A stretch of 45,572 bases of DNA from an uncultured Mailhella sp. (GTDB taxonomy: Bacteria; Desulfobacterota; Desulfovibrionia; Desulfovibrionales; Desulfovibrionaceae), in contig CALUUX010000027.1 in NCBI GenBank assembly GCA_944324085.1, forward strand, positions 1 through 45,572, written 5' to 3'. The first letter of the stretch is position 1, and each line of letters starts with the position of its first letter. A model generated the notes under the pieces. It was not told where the DNA came from, made no database searches, and saw nothing but the letters and a program-made list of their open reading frames with translations. This document shows positions 32,487-42,197 of this stretch, one piece after another. A program made the translations under genes and the position numbers.

Positions 32487-33830
32487 ATGTATTCACTCGT
32501 AGAAAGCCGTGAAGCCGTGAACAACTGGTTGGAGCGCTATGGCGTGCGTTTTGGCATCTATAAAAACGGGCAGTTCAAGGAACAGCTTTTTCCTTTTGAC
32601 CCCATTCCTCGCGTCATCGACCATGAAGAATGGACCTATCTGGAAAAGGGACTTGCGCAGCGCGTAAAAGCTCTCAACCTGTTTCTTGCCGACGTTTATG
32701 GCGAAAAGAATATTCTTAAAAATAATATTGTTCCGAAATCCTTTGTCTATGCGTCCAAGGGCTACCTGCCTCAGTGCGAGGGCATACGTCCTCCGCGCGG
32801 CGTTTTCGCCCATATCGCCGGCATTGATCTGGTGCAGGCCAGGGACGGAAAGTGGTTCGTTCTGGAAGACAATCTTCGCATACCTTCCGGAGCGTCCTAT
32901 CCGCTCATTGCCCGCACCATTTCCCGCAAGGTCAGTCCGGAAACGTTTTCCGCCAATCACATTGAAGACAACCGCAATTATCCGCAGCTGCTGAAGCGCA
33001 TCATGGACGATATGAACGTCAACGGCGGACTGAACGTGGTGTTCACCCCTGGGCGCTACAATTCCGCATTTTTCGAGCACTCCTATCTCGCGGAACGCAC
33101 AGGAGCCGTTCTCGCGTTTCCCGGAGATCTCGTCGTGGAAGACAACAAGGTGTACTATCAGGGCATCTTCCACGAAAAAACGCTGGTTGGCGCCATTTAT
33201 CGCCGGGTTTCCGACGAGTATCTCGATCCCATGTTTTTTGATCCGGAATCCCTACTGGGCGTTCCCAATCTCATGCAGGCCTATGCCGCGGGCAACGTGG
33301 CCGTGTTGAACAGTCCCGGCAACGGCGTGGCCGACGATAAGGGGCTGTATTATTTTGTGCCCCGCATGGTGGAATACTATCTCGGCGAAAAGGCCATACT
33401 GCAGAACGCTCCCACCTATCTCCCTTATTATGAGGAGGATAGGGAATACGTTCTCGCCAATGCGGAAAAACTGGTCATTAAGGACGTGAGCGAAGCCGGA
33501 GGCTACGGCGTGGTGTTCGGGCGAGATCTGGAACGCGAGCGTCTGGAAAAACTGAAGGAACTTATCCGCTCCGAACCTCGTCGCTGGATCGCCCAGGAAG
33601 TCATCAATTTTAAAGATCTGGAAACCATGGAAGATCACGGCGTCGTCTATCGCAAGGCTGATCTGCGCGCCTTTGTGCTTTCCTGCTCCGATGATACGAT
33701 AGTCTGGAAAAGCGGTTTGACGCGTTTCGCTCGTCAGGCCGATTCGTTCGTGGTCAACTCCAGTCAGGGAGGAGGCTTCAAGGATACCTGGGTGTTGCGC
33801 GAGCATCAGTCGCTTCCGAAATCCTTGTAG
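32487..33830 (+). CDS. Circularly permuted ATP-grasp type 2 protein (DUF404/DUF407)
   Basis: A 447-residue protein. KSFVYASKGYLPQCEGIRPP, AGIDLVQARDGKWFVLEDN and LRIPSGASYP are hallmarks of the circularly permuted ATP-grasp family; EAGGYGVVFGRDLE supplies the ATP-binding loop, and WIAQEVINFK further conserved residues. Such enzymes join a carboxylate to an amine using ATP, via acyl phosphate. The start at 32487 has AGGAG 6 nt upstream, and the frame is open further upstream. It is the first of five genes, followed after 32 nt by the alpha-E gene. The acceptor and donor are unknown; comparative-genomic work has predicted peptide or amide-bond products for related sets. Confidence 0.93.
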   Translation: MYSLVESREAVNNWLERYGVRFGIYKNGQFKEQLFPFDPIPRVIDHEEWTYLEKGLAQRVKALNLFLADVYGEKNILKNNIVPKSFVYASKGYLPQCEGIRPPRGVFAHIAGIDLVQARDGKWFVLEDNLRIPSGASYPLIARTISRKVSPETFSANHIEDNRNYPQLLKRIMDDMNVNGGLNVVFTPGRYNSAFFEHSYLAERTGAVLAFPGDLVVEDNKVYYQGIFHEKTLVGAIYRRVSDEYLDPMFFDPESLLGVPNLMQAYAAGNVAVLNSPGNGVADDKGLYYFVPRMVEYYLGEKAILQNAPTYLPYYEEDREYVLANAEKLVIKDVSEAGGYGVVFGRDLERERLEKLKELIRSEPRRWIAQEVINFKDLETMEDHGVVYRKADLRAFVLSCSDDTIVWKSGLTRFARQADSFVVNSSQGGGFKDTWVLREHQSLPKSL

Positions 33831-33862
33831 AACTTTCCATCGTCAAAGCAAAAGGATACGTC

Positions 33863-34543
33863 ATGTCTTCCATCTCTCCCGCCAAGGCAAACCATCTTTT
33901 CTGGCTTGGGCGTTACGCCGAACGGCTTTTCGCCCAGCTCCATTTTTTGCGTCGCTATTATGACCTGTGCCTGGATGAAGGCCGCGAAGACGCTCTTCAG
34001 ATCTATTGCCGGAAACTTTCTCTCGCAAACTGTCCTTCCGACAGGGAAACGTTTCTCTATCAGCATCTTTTTGAGAATACGCCGGGATCGCTTCTGTACT
34101 GTCTGGAATGCCTGAACGACAACAGCATAGTGCTGCGCGAAGAACTTACCACGGCTTCCATCAGCTACGTGAATCTCTGCATGGCCACGCTCAATCACTG
34201 CCGTCACAAGCATGACATCAACATTGTCAGGCTTCAGCCTGTCACCGACTATATTCTCGCGTTCTGGGGCTCGGTGTTCCAGCACGTGACCAATCTTGCC
34301 ACGCTGGATATGCTTTTTATCGGTAAACATGTGGAATATATTGATATGTACTCAAGATTCGACTATCCTTTCACGCGCGTCGCCGCGGAATGGGAAAGCT
34401 TGGATCACAGGTTGGGGCATATCGAAGACATGGTGGACGGGCGTTGCAGAAACAGGCTCAGGGAGATATTCTCCGACGGGCGCGAGTACGAGAAGAACAT
34501 TCCCGACGCGCTTTGTTCGTTGAACTCCCTGGTCCTGGTATGA
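33863..34543 (+). CDS. Alpha-E domain protein (DUF403)
   Basis: A 226-residue helical protein of the alpha-E family: SISPAKANHLFWLGRYAERL is the conserved N-terminus with W-x-GRYxER, and further acidic/aromatic residues lie along the helices. Alpha-E proteins almost always accompany permuted ATP-grasp enzymes; many have about 300 residues, so this one is short at the C-terminus. Its role is unknown, possibly substrate carrying or complex formation. It ends in an ATGA overlap with the transglutaminase-like gene, so the two are translationally coupled. Confidence 0.9.
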   Translation: MSSISPAKANHLFWLGRYAERLFAQLHFLRRYYDLCLDEGREDALQIYCRKLSLANCPSDRETFLYQHLFENTPGSLLYCLECLNDNSIVLREELTTASISYVNLCMATLNHCRHKHDINIVRLQPVTDYILAFWGSVFQHVTNLATLDMLFIGKHVEYIDMYSRFDYPFTRVAAEWESLDHRLGHIEDMVDGRCRNRLREIFSDGREYEKNIPDALCSLNSLVLV

Positions 34544-35364
34544 AGCAGTTTTTTTACCGTTACGAAAGCAATATTGATTTTTCTTCGCCGGTTTTCGCCC
34601 ACTCCTGGCTTTTGCGCTGTATGCCGAGGCAGGAGCCTTTTCAGCGGGTGGACCGGGCTTTGCTGCGCGTCAGCGTCGCGCGGGAAGGGGGAGACGAGCT
34701 TATTCTTCCCGTCAGTTACGGGCGCGACGCTTTCGGCAACGCCGTGCAGACGGGGTATGTTTCTGGAGCTCATCGTCGCTTCAGCATTGTTTCAGAAGGA
34801 GTGGTGAGCCAGACTCCCTATCGCGTTTGCGACACCGCGCACGGCATGTTTCTGGAGCATACCGCGCTCACGCTTCCCGATGGGGACATGGAACGTTTTA
34901 TCGGGGAGACTTTCGACAGACAAGAGTGCGCCATGGAAGGGGAACTTCCAGACGGGCCGGTTCTGAAGAAGGCCGTTTCCCTGTGTTGGGCCGTGCATGG
35001 GCGCATGTCCTATGTTCCTGGCGTCACCACGGTGAACACCACCGCGGCGCAGGCGTTTGCGCTTGGTCGCGGGGTCTGTCAGGATTACGCTCATATTTTG
35101 ATAGCCCTGCTTCGTTTTTGCGGAATCCCGGCGCGGTACGCCTGCGGGTACCTCATCGGGGAAGGAGCCACTCACGCGTGGGTGGAGTTTTTCGATCAGG
35201 GCGTATGGCGCGGGCTAGACCCTACCAACAACCGTTTGCTTTGCCACGGATGCATTAAAGTGGCCCATGGCCGAGACAGCGCGGACTGCCCCGTAAACAG
35301 GGGCGTGTTCAGCGGTCGGGCGGCGCAGCGGAACACCCTAGACATAAGAGTGGAAGAAGTATGA
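34540..35364 (+). CDS. Transglutaminase-like cysteine protease-fold protein
   Basis: A 274-residue protein. An N-terminal beta-rich domain (about 1-115, bacterial transglutaminase-like N-type) precedes the papain-like core with GRGVCQDYAHILIALLR (Cys nucleophile), GEGATHAWVEFF (His) and GLDPTNNRL (Asp). The triad is complete, so it should be an active amidase, peptidase or transamidase. No signal peptide is seen. It is coupled to both neighbours by ATGA overlaps. In related operons this enzyme is thought to hydrolyse or transfer the amide product of the ATP-grasp enzyme; that is inference. Confidence 0.93.
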   Translation: MKQFFYRYESNIDFSSPVFAHSWLLRCMPRQEPFQRVDRALLRVSVAREGGDELILPVSYGRDAFGNAVQTGYVSGAHRRFSIVSEGVVSQTPYRVCDTAHGMFLEHTALTLPDGDMERFIGETFDRQECAMEGELPDGPVLKKAVSLCWAVHGRMSYVPGVTTVNTTAAQAFALGRGVCQDYAHILIALLRFCGIPARYACGYLIGEGATHAWVEFFDQGVWRGLDPTNNRLLCHGCIKVAHGRDSADCPVNRGVFSGRAAQRNTLDIRVEEV

Positions 35365-36299
35365 TAAAAACCGTCATATCTACGGAGCTTCCCGTGGATG
35401 AGCATCTGCTCATCCGGAAGAACAGCATTTCCGCCGGCTCCGGGAAAAAGCGCGTCTGCGTCGTTACCGGCACGCACGGCGACGAGCTGGAGGGACAGTA
35501 CATCTGTTATCGCATAGGCAGCATTCTGCAGGAGAATCTCGACTGCCTTGACGGCACTGTGGAAATCTATCCCGCGCTCAATCCGCTGGGCATTGATTCC
35601 ATCACGCGCGGCATTCCCAGTTTCGATCTGGACATGAACCGCATTTTTCCCGGCGATCCCATGGGCAGCATGGCCGAAAATACGGCGTACAACATCATTG
35701 AGGATCTGAAGGGCGCGGATCTCGTGCTCGATATCCATTCCAGCAACATTTTTTTGTACGAAGTGCCCCAGGTCCGCATCAACCAGCTGACGGCGGAGAA
35801 GCTCGTTCCGCTGGCCAGGTATCTGAATCTGGATTTTCTCTGGGTGCATGAGGCCGCGACCGTGCTGGAAGCCACGCTGGCCTATTCGCTCAACGCCCTG
35901 AACACGCCGACGCTGGTGGTGGAAATGGGCGTTGGCATGCGCATCACCAAGAGCTACGGCGATCAGCTCGTGGGAGGCATCTTGAATCTCCTGCGCCATC
36001 TCGGAGTGTGGAAGGGTGACGTGCCCGAACCTCCGGCTGATCACAGGACCATACTTTCTACCGGGGGCACGGTGGAGTTCATCAACGCTTCCGCTTCCGG
36101 CGTGTTCATTCCGCTCATCCGGCAGTCCAATCAGGTGGAGGCGGGGCAGTCCATAGGGCGCATCGTCGATCCTTTGCGCGGGGCCGTGCTTCAGGAAGTG
36201 GCCGTGGATCAGCCTGGATTCGTTTTTACCATTCGGGCGTATCCCGTGGTGTACGAAGGTTCGCTGCTCGCGCGCGTGTACAGGGAGGACAACGCATGA
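35361..36299 (+). CDS. M14 succinylglutamate desuccinylase/aspartoacylase-like protein, intact site
   Basis: A 312-residue AstE/AspA-like zinc carboxypeptidase-fold protein. GTHGDELEG gives H39 and E42, and VLDIHSSNI gives H126, the zinc ligands; LVVEMGVG carries the likely catalytic Glu. NPLGID and MNRIFPG are further family motifs. A C-terminal beta-rich segment (about 230-312) resembles the domain of aspartoacylases and AstE. It should cleave an N-acyl or peptide-like bond next to a carboxylate. It starts in an ATGA overlap with the transglutaminase-like gene and ends in an ATGA overlap with the second M14 gene. Confidence 0.92.
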   Translation: MIKTVISTELPVDEHLLIRKNSISAGSGKKRVCVVTGTHGDELEGQYICYRIGSILQENLDCLDGTVEIYPALNPLGIDSITRGIPSFDLDMNRIFPGDPMGSMAENTAYNIIEDLKGADLVLDIHSSNIFLYEVPQVRINQLTAEKLVPLARYLNLDFLWVHEAATVLEATLAYSLNALNTPTLVVEMGVGMRITKSYGDQLVGGILNLLRHLGVWKGDVPEPPADHRTILSTGGTVEFINASASGVFIPLIRQSNQVEAGQSIGRIVDPLRGAVLQEVAVDQPGFVFTIRAYPVVYEGSLLARVYREDNA

Positions 36300-37222
36300 A
36301 ACGTGAACGCCTTTTCGTCATGCCGTCACCGTTCCGCGACGAGTTCCGCATCCACGGATTCCGTTTCGGTTCCGGCAGGAAAAGTCTGGCCGTAGTGGGC
36401 GCCATGCGCGGCGATGAGCTGCAGCAGCAGTTCGTATGTTCGCGCCTTGTCCATACGCTTCAGGATCTGGAAGAGCGGGGCGAGCTCATGCCCGGGCATG
36501 AAATTCTCATCATTCCCTCGGCCAATCCTTTTGCCATGAACATTGGCAAGCGTTTCTGGGCCATGGACAACACCGATATCAACCGCATGTTTCCCGGTTA
36601 TGCTCTGGGTGAAACCACGCAGCGCATAGCGGCGGCGCTCTTCGAGCATATTCAGGGCTATGAGTTCGGCGTGCAGCTGGCCAGCTATTATCTGGCGGGG
36701 GATTTTATTCCCCATGTGCGCATGATGCACACCGGCTATGAGGATGTGGAGCTTGCCAAGGGATTCGGACTTCCCTACACGCTGGTGCGCACGCCTTTGC
36801 CCATAGACACCACTACGTTGAATTACAACTGGCAGATATGGGAAACGCAGGCGTTTTCCGTGTATGCCGGGCATACCGGAGTCATCGACGTCGCCACCGC
36901 CGACGACAGCCTTTCCGCCATACTGCGATTCATGGCCATGCACGGACTCATCCGCTATCGTTCTCATCCGGGATATTATTCTCAGGTGGTGAAGGAAGAA
37001 GATCTCGTCAACGTCAAGGCCTGTCGGGCGGGGATCATGTACTGCATGTGCAAGCCCGACGACATCGTGCGTCGTCATCAGCATCTTGCCAGCATTCTCG
37101 ATCCCTATGACGGTTCCGTGCGCTGGGAGGTGCGCGCTCCGGTGGACGGCACGATATTCTTTATGCAGACGCGTCCTCTGGTGCTGGAAAATTCCATGCT
37201 GTTCAGGCTTATCGAAAGCTGA
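36296..37222 (+). CDS. M14-fold paralogue lacking the zinc and catalytic residues
   Basis: A 308-residue paralogue of the preceding protein, with matching segments (VGAMRGDELQQQ against TGTHGDELEGQ; NPFAMNI; INRMFPG). The first zinc His is Arg (R38), the Glu is kept (E41), the second His aligns with Ala in FGVQLASYY, and the catalytic Glu segment reads SVYAGHTG. So it has probably lost hydrolase activity and may be a structural or regulatory partner of the intact protein. It starts in an ATGA overlap (start 36296, stop of the previous gene 36299) and ends the operon before a terminator. Alignment was done by eye. Confidence 0.88.
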   Translation: MKRERLFVMPSPFRDEFRIHGFRFGSGRKSLAVVGAMRGDELQQQFVCSRLVHTLQDLEERGELMPGHEILIIPSANPFAMNIGKRFWAMDNTDINRMFPGYALGETTQRIAAALFEHIQGYEFGVQLASYYLAGDFIPHVRMMHTGYEDVELAKGFGLPYTLVRTPLPIDTTTLNYNWQIWETQAFSVYAGHTGVIDVATADDSLSAILRFMAMHGLIRYRSHPGYYSQVVKEEDLVNVKACRAGIMYCMCKPDDIVRRHQHLASILDPYDGSVRWEVRAPVDGTIFFMQTRPLVLENSMLFRLIES

Positions 37223-37242
37223 GCGAGCGAGCTTCGTTTTCA

Positions 37243-37273
37243 GGCCGGCGTCTTCGGGCGCCGGTCCTTTTTT
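37243..37273 (+). terminator. Terminator of the ATP-grasp/M14 operon
   Basis: CCGGCG (37245-37250) pairs with CGCCGG (37259-37264), with GG/CC extension across a bulge, followed by six T (37268-37273). Confidence 0.75.
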
Positions 37274-37419
37274 CGGACTGTTGGGCGCGTTGTTGGGCCA
37301 TGGCATGCGGCGGGAACGGCGTCGATAGCGTGGGGGAGAAGAAGGGCGGATTCGGCGCGTTTTTCCTTTGGGGGGTTGATGGCTGTCGCGCGCCTGATCG
37401 TGGGGGAGACGGAAGAGAA

Positions 37420-37445
37420 AGGGCTCTCCCCACGGGGAGAGCCCT
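37420..37445 (-). terminator. Terminator of tgt
   Basis: AGGGCTCTCCCC (37420-37431) and GGGGAGAGCCCT (37434-37445) are a perfect 12-bp stem with a 2-nt gap; the minus strand continues TTTCTCTT. Confidence 0.7.
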
Positions 37446-37450
37446 CAAAA

Positions 37451-38599
<1,149 letters not shown>

Positions 38600-38617
38600 G
38601 AATGCCTCGAGGAATGG

Positions 38618-39607
38618 TTAGAGTGCGAGATCCCAGCACAGCAGGAGCAGCAGAGGCGCGGCGCAGCCGAGCGCGAACTCCAGCGGGCGGGGAAGGCCGT
38701 TATGATGCCGTAAGGCGAGGCTGACGGCAAGTCCGACCAGAAAGCCGGCGAGCAGCCCGAAGACATGGGCCGCGTAGTCCACGTTTTCCCCTTCCGCGCC
38801 GAGCATGGCCAGAAAGGCCAGCCCCGCGGCCACGGGCAGAACCGTTCGGCGGAAGCCGCGCTGCGGAGATCGAATGACCATGTCGGCGCAGAGCAGTCCC
38901 ACGATGCCGAACATGGCCGTGGAGAAGCCGAGGCTGGAGTAGCCCGGGTCGCGATAGAGCGCGTTCATGGCGTTGCCCAGCATGCCGGAAAGCAACGTGG
39001 CCGCCAGCGTGAGTCCGAGGCCGAGACGTCCGGCGAGCAGAATGAGAAAGGGCGCGCCGAACACCACGTTGCTGAAAAGGTGAAGGCTGTCGGCGTGCAG
39101 GGTGAGGGCTGTGGCCGTGCGCCACCATTCTCCGGCGCGCACGTCGGTGACGCTCAGCTTTCCGCAGCGCAGCCAGTAATCCGGATCGGGAAGATGTTCA
39201 AAGGGCAGGGGCCACCAGCCCATGCGCAGGCCGTGCCAGAAAATGAGAAAAATCATGACGAGCATGGCCCAATGCGCGTTGCGTCGCGTGGGAACGGATG
39301 TGGGAGAGACGTTCTTTTCCTCGGCAACGGCGGCGAGTTCGGCACGGGCGACGTCTTCGAACATGGCGGGAACGAAGGCTCTCGTCTGGGAGCCGTGCCC
39401 TGTGATGACGTAAGGAATGTTTCTGGAGTCGAGCACCAGGCGCAGCAGCTCCATCTGCCTTGTGCCGAGCGCGGGCAGTTCTCTGCCCATGTGGCCGGGG
39501 CCGCGAAAATCCACCACGCGCCATCCTTCCGGCGCGTGCGCGGAACGACGCCACATGGCGATGCGACTTTTCGGACGATGGCGGAAGGCTGCGCGAATAT
39601 CGTTCAT
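38618..39607 (-). CDS. Rhomboid-family intramembrane serine protease
   Basis: A 329-residue membrane protein. The first 110 residues are cytosolic (WRVVDFRGPGHMGRE and a DUF-like module), then about seven membrane segments. The catalytic Ser is in LGFSTAMFG (GxSxA) and the catalytic His in DYAAHVFGLLAG; HLFSNVVFG is the usual preceding segment. It cleaves membrane-protein segments; the substrate is unknown. The start at 39607 has a weak ribosome site. The gene is 18 nt upstream of tgt. Confidence 0.94.
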   Translation of the reverse strand: MNDIRAAFRHRPKSRIAMWRRSAHAPEGWRVVDFRGPGHMGRELPALGTRQMELLRLVLDSRNIPYVITGHGSQTRAFVPAMFEDVARAELAAVAEEKNVSPTSVPTRRNAHWAMLVMIFLIFWHGLRMGWWPLPFEHLPDPDYWLRCGKLSVTDVRAGEWWRTATALTLHADSLHLFSNVVFGAPFLILLAGRLGLGLTLAATLLSGMLGNAMNALYRDPGYSSLGFSTAMFGIVGLLCADMVIRSPQRGFRRTVLPVAAGLAFLAMLGAEGENVDYAAHVFGLLAGFLVGLAVSLALRHHNGLPRPLEFALGCAAPLLLLLCWDLAL

Positions 39608-39665
39608 GGGGCAGACGCCGGAGCTTTGCGGGATCCGTCGGAAGGCGGACGAGGCGGTTATTAAA

Positions 39666-39695
39666 GCAAAAAGGCGGAGATGTTATCCCCGCCTT
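39666..39695 (-). terminator. Terminator of rpmB
   Basis: AAGGCGG (39671-39677) and CCGCCTT (39689-39695) form a perfect stem; on the minus strand it continues TTTGC. Confidence 0.7.
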
Positions 39696-39716
39696 CGGAA
39701 AGATCGGCAAGCCTGA

Positions 39717-39929
39717 CTATTCGGCGTCGTTCTTGACGACGGGCTTCACCACGGCGCCGGAACGGAGGCAGCGGGTGCACACGTTGATGGTGCGCACGGT
39801 GCCGTCGGCTTCCTGATGACGAACGGACTGCAGGTTGGGGTTGAAACGACGCTTGGTCTTGATATTGGAATGGCTCACCAGGTTGCCCACCTGAGCTTTC
39901 TTGCCGCAGATCTCACACTGTTTACCCAT
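39717..39929 (-). CDS. rpmB: 50S ribosomal protein L28
   Basis: A 70-residue L28. [18 protein letters not shown] and [10 protein letters not shown] are the family signature. It has four cysteines (CEIC and CTRC), the zinc-ribbon form. The start at 39929 follows GGAGG. The gene is monocistronic with its own terminator. An inverted repeat at 39979-39995 overlaps the likely promoter. Confidence 0.97.
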   Translation of the reverse strand: MGKQCEICGKKAQVGNLVSHSNIKTKRRFNPNLQSVRHQEADGTVRTINVCTRCLRSGAVVKPVVKNDAE

Positions 39930-39978
39930 GGTATATCCTCCATAAAAAGCCCGAGTGGGGCGGAATGCTGCTGAAATT

Positions 39979-39995
39979 CGATACCTTTTGTATCG
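39979..39995. promoter_or_regulatory. Inverted repeat over the rpmB promoter
   Basis: CGATAC (39979-39984) and GTATCG (39990-39995) are perfect half-sites around CTTTT. On the minus strand the repeat overlaps a TACGAT element (39997-39992), a possible -10, so it may be an operator or a leader hairpin. Confidence 0.4.
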
Positions 39996-40023
39996 TAAGG
40001 ACTGCTAGCAATAGCCTGAATTT

Positions 40024-40055
40024 AAAAAAAAGGCAAGTGGAAACGACCGCGCCTT
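40024..40055 (-). terminator. Distal terminator of the argA-like/argF operon
   Basis: On the minus strand AAGGC (40055-40051) pairs with GCCTT (from 40034), followed by T8 (40031-40024). It lies about 250 nt after the argF stop. Confidence 0.5.
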
Positions 40056-40235
40056 CTAGGCCGGAACGGCCGCGCGGGCGGAACAGTCCCGTTGATGCCC
40101 GCCATGAACGCTCTGAACTGCCTGAATTTTCAGAATATTAAAAATTTCTCCAAAAGATTCGGCGATCGCCTTCGAAAGCAGACGCTTTCTCCTCCTCCGA
40201 TACGCATTCCGCCAAACAGAAGTTTTCGGAAGGAG

Positions 40236-40299
40236 GATGGGGCGCGTGGGAAAGAGGAAACCTTTTTGAAAAAGGGCATTCCTCCTTCCCACGCCCATC
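40236..40299 (-). promoter_or_regulatory. Long hairpin immediately after argF
   Basis: GATGGGGCGCGTGGGAA... on the plus strand (40236-40260) pairs with the TTCCTCCTTCCCACGCCC segment (40279-40299) around a CTTTTTCAAAAAG-like loop. It begins at the argF stop codon and has no T run, so it looks like a 3' stabiliser or processing site rather than a simple terminator. Confidence 0.55.
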
Positions 40300-41318
40300 T
40301 AATCTTCAAAAAAGATAGGAGGAATGTCCGCCAGCGTGGCGACCATGACGGCCTTGATGGTATGCTTGCGGTTTTCGGCTTCGTCGAACACGATGGAGTT
40401 GGGCGATTCGAAGACCTCTTCGGTCACTTCCAGGGCGTCTAGACCGAATTTCTGATAAATGGATTCGCCCACGGCCGTTTCGCGGTTGTGGAAGGCGGGC
40501 AGGCAGTGCATGAACTTGCAGCTGGGGTTGCCGGTGAGCTCCATGACGCGGGCGTTCACCTGATAGGGCAGCAGCAGGTCGATGCGTTCCTTCCACACTT
40601 CGTCGGGTTCGCCCATGGACACCCACACGTCGGTGCAGCTGAAGTCGCAGCCTTTTACGCCTTCGGCCACGTTGTCGGTGCGAAGAATGGTCGCGCCGGA
40701 CTTTTCAGCTTCGGCGAGGCAAAGGTTATAGATTTCGTCGCTGGTCTGGAGCTGTGCGGGAGCCACGGAACGGAAGTTCATGCCCATTTTCGCCGCGCCC
40801 ATCATGAGGGAATTGCCCATATTGTAGCGGGCGTCGCCGAGATAGGCGAAGGTGATTTCGTTGAGGGGCTTGTCGCAGTGTTCGGTCATGGTGAGGAAGT
40901 CGGCCAGAATCTGCGTGGGATGAGCCTCGTTGGTCAGGCCGTTCCACACCGGCACGGAAGAAAATTCCGCCAGCTTTTCCACAATGTTCTGTCCGTAACC
41001 GCGATATTCGATGCCGTCGTACATGCGGGAGAGCACTCTGGCGGTGTCGGCCATGGATTCCTTTTTCCCTATCTGGGAACCGTCGCTCAGATAGGTGCAT
41101 TGCGCGCCCTGATCGTACAGGGAGGTTTCAAAGGCGCAGCGCGTGCGGGTGGAGGTCTTTTCGAACACCAGAGCCACGTTTTTGCCTTTGAGGAACTGCG
41201 TTTCCTTGCCGTCCTTGCGGAGCTTTTTGAGGCGGGCGGCGAGACGGAGCAGGTAGTTCAGTTCTTCCTGGCTGAAGTCCGCGATTTTCAGAAAGTCACG
41301 ATTCTTGAGGTTGCACAT
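40299..41318 (-). CDS. argF: Ornithine carbamoyltransferase
   Basis: A 339-residue OTCase making citrulline from ornithine and carbamoyl phosphate. [12 protein letters not shown] binds carbamoyl phosphate, HPTQILADF and MGEP are family motifs, and MHCLPAFH carries the ornithine-site Cys. The length fits the longer anabolic/catabolic (ArgF/ArgI) type. It lies 25 nt after the acetyltransferase gene, and the two form an arginine operon; argC is elsewhere in the window (17679). The stop abuts a long hairpin. Confidence 0.97.
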   Translation of the reverse strand: MCNLKNRDFLKIADFSQEELNYLLRLAARLKKLRKDGKETQFLKGKNVALVFEKTSTRTRCAFETSLYDQGAQCTYLSDGSQIGKKESMADTARVLSRMYDGIEYRGYGQNIVEKLAEFSSVPVWNGLTNEAHPTQILADFLTMTEHCDKPLNEITFAYLGDARYNMGNSLMMGAAKMGMNFRSVAPAQLQTSDEIYNLCLAEAEKSGATILRTDNVAEGVKGCDFSCTDVWVSMGEPDEVWKERIDLLLPYQVNARVMELTGNPSCKFMHCLPAFHNRETAVGESIYQKFGLDALEVTEEVFESPNSIVFDEAENRKHTIKAVMVATLADIPPIFFED

Positions 41319-41343
41319 GGTAGGCTCCTGTAGGGGACTGGCG

Positions 41344-41898
41344 TTAGAAGTGCAGCATCATGCCGACTTCGTCGCATTTGTAAAATTTCGGGCACTTGCT
41401 GCATTCGGCCCAGACGACGGGAGAGAGCGTGTCGCGATCCACGGCGGTGAATCCCAAAGAAGAGAAGAATCCGGGGGCCAGCGTGAACGTGAATACGTGG
41501 GCCGCGCCGAGCGCGCGAGCGTCTTCGATGAGATCTTTCACGAGAAGCCTGCCTATGCCTTTGCGCTGAAGCTGCGGATGCACGGCCACGGAACGCACTT
41601 CGGCGAGGTCTTCCCACAGAACGTGCAGGCCGCCGCAGGCCAGCACCGCTTCCTTGCCGTCCACCATGGCGGTGACGACGCGGTAATCCTGAATATTCTG
41701 ATAAAGATAGAGCGGGCCTCGGGCCAGCATGATGCGCGCGGAGGCGAATTCGTTGATGAGGTTGGACATGCCGTCCACGTCTTGAATTCGGGCTTTGCGA
41801 CTGGCGAGAGTCTCTGGAAGCGACAAACGACTGATGTCGGGCAGCGTGGACTGATCGCCGGAAAGAGCCTTTTGCGGGGCGGAAGCGAAAGGATGCAT
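41344..41898 (-). CDS. Short N-acetylglutamate synthase-like GNAT acetyltransferase
   Basis: A 184-residue GNAT protein. The core is [17 protein letters not shown] and [17 protein letters not shown], the acetyl-CoA pyrophosphate loop (Q-x-x-GxG). The C-terminal [16 protein letters not shown] is a Cys-rich tail that I associate with the short ArgA-like enzymes of Desulfovibrio-type bacteria. Placed 25 nt upstream of argF, it most likely makes N-acetylglutamate, the first step of arginine synthesis. The start at 41898 has GAGGGGG upstream. I give no symbol because it lacks the kinase-like domain of E. coli ArgA. Confidence 0.88.
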   Translation of the reverse strand: MHPFASAPQKALSGDQSTLPDISRLSLPETLASRKARIQDVDGMSNLINEFASARIMLARGPLYLYQNIQDYRVVTAMVDGKEAVLACGGLHVLWEDLAEVRSVAVHPQLQRKGIGRLLVKDLIEDARALGAAHVFTFTLAPGFFSSLGFTAVDRDTLSPVVWAECSKCPKFYKCDEVGMMLHF

Positions 41899-41933
41899 GG
41901 GATCCCCCTCTGGAAAATAAGGATGAGTCCGAA

Positions 41934-41963
41934 AAAATAGACCCGTTCGCCCGTATTTGGCAA
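41934..41963 (-). promoter_or_regulatory. Promoter of the argA-like/argF operon
   Basis: On the minus strand TTGCCA (41963-41958), an 18-nt spacer, then TATTTT (41939-41934), 35 nt before the start codon. Confidence 0.5.
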
Positions 41964-42018
41964 GGGTTTGAGGTCGTCCCAGCCGTTTTTCCCGCTACGT
42001 TCGGCGGAAAGAAAGCAT

Positions 42019-42047
42019 TTGCCCCGCAAGAAAGTTTATGCTAGTCT
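42019..42047 (+). promoter_or_regulatory. Promoter of gap
   Basis: TTGCCC (42019-42024), a 17-nt spacer, then TAGTCT (42042-42047) with a TG two bases upstream (extended -10). It leaves a leader of about 145 nt containing a CCCGG/CCGGG hairpin (42167-42181) just before the ribosome site. Confidence 0.45.
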
Positions 42048-42197
42048 GTCCTTCGCTCTTGTGATTTTTTAAACGCGGTGGCAGAATCCTCCCCGACGCC
42101 GGACGGAAAAGGCTGATCCGTTCCCGCACCTTGCAGGCGTCATGAATCGAGACGTTCACCGAAAGTCCCGGCTTTTCCGGGCAAAGGAAAGGAAAGC

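Larger units (their letters stand above)
39930..40298. other. 369-bp region between rpmB and argF
   Basis: No gene is supported. It holds the rpmB inverted repeat, a terminator with T8 for the arg genes (40024-40055), a GGCCG/CGGCC hairpin (40059-40071), and a long hairpin directly after argF. It reads as the rpmB promoter plus an unusually long arg 3' UTR. Confidence 0.6.

Noticed and set aside
40092..40442. 116-codon plus-strand frame between rpmB and argF
   Set aside because: It runs into the argF gene on the opposite strand and crosses the long hairpin; no recognisable domain.
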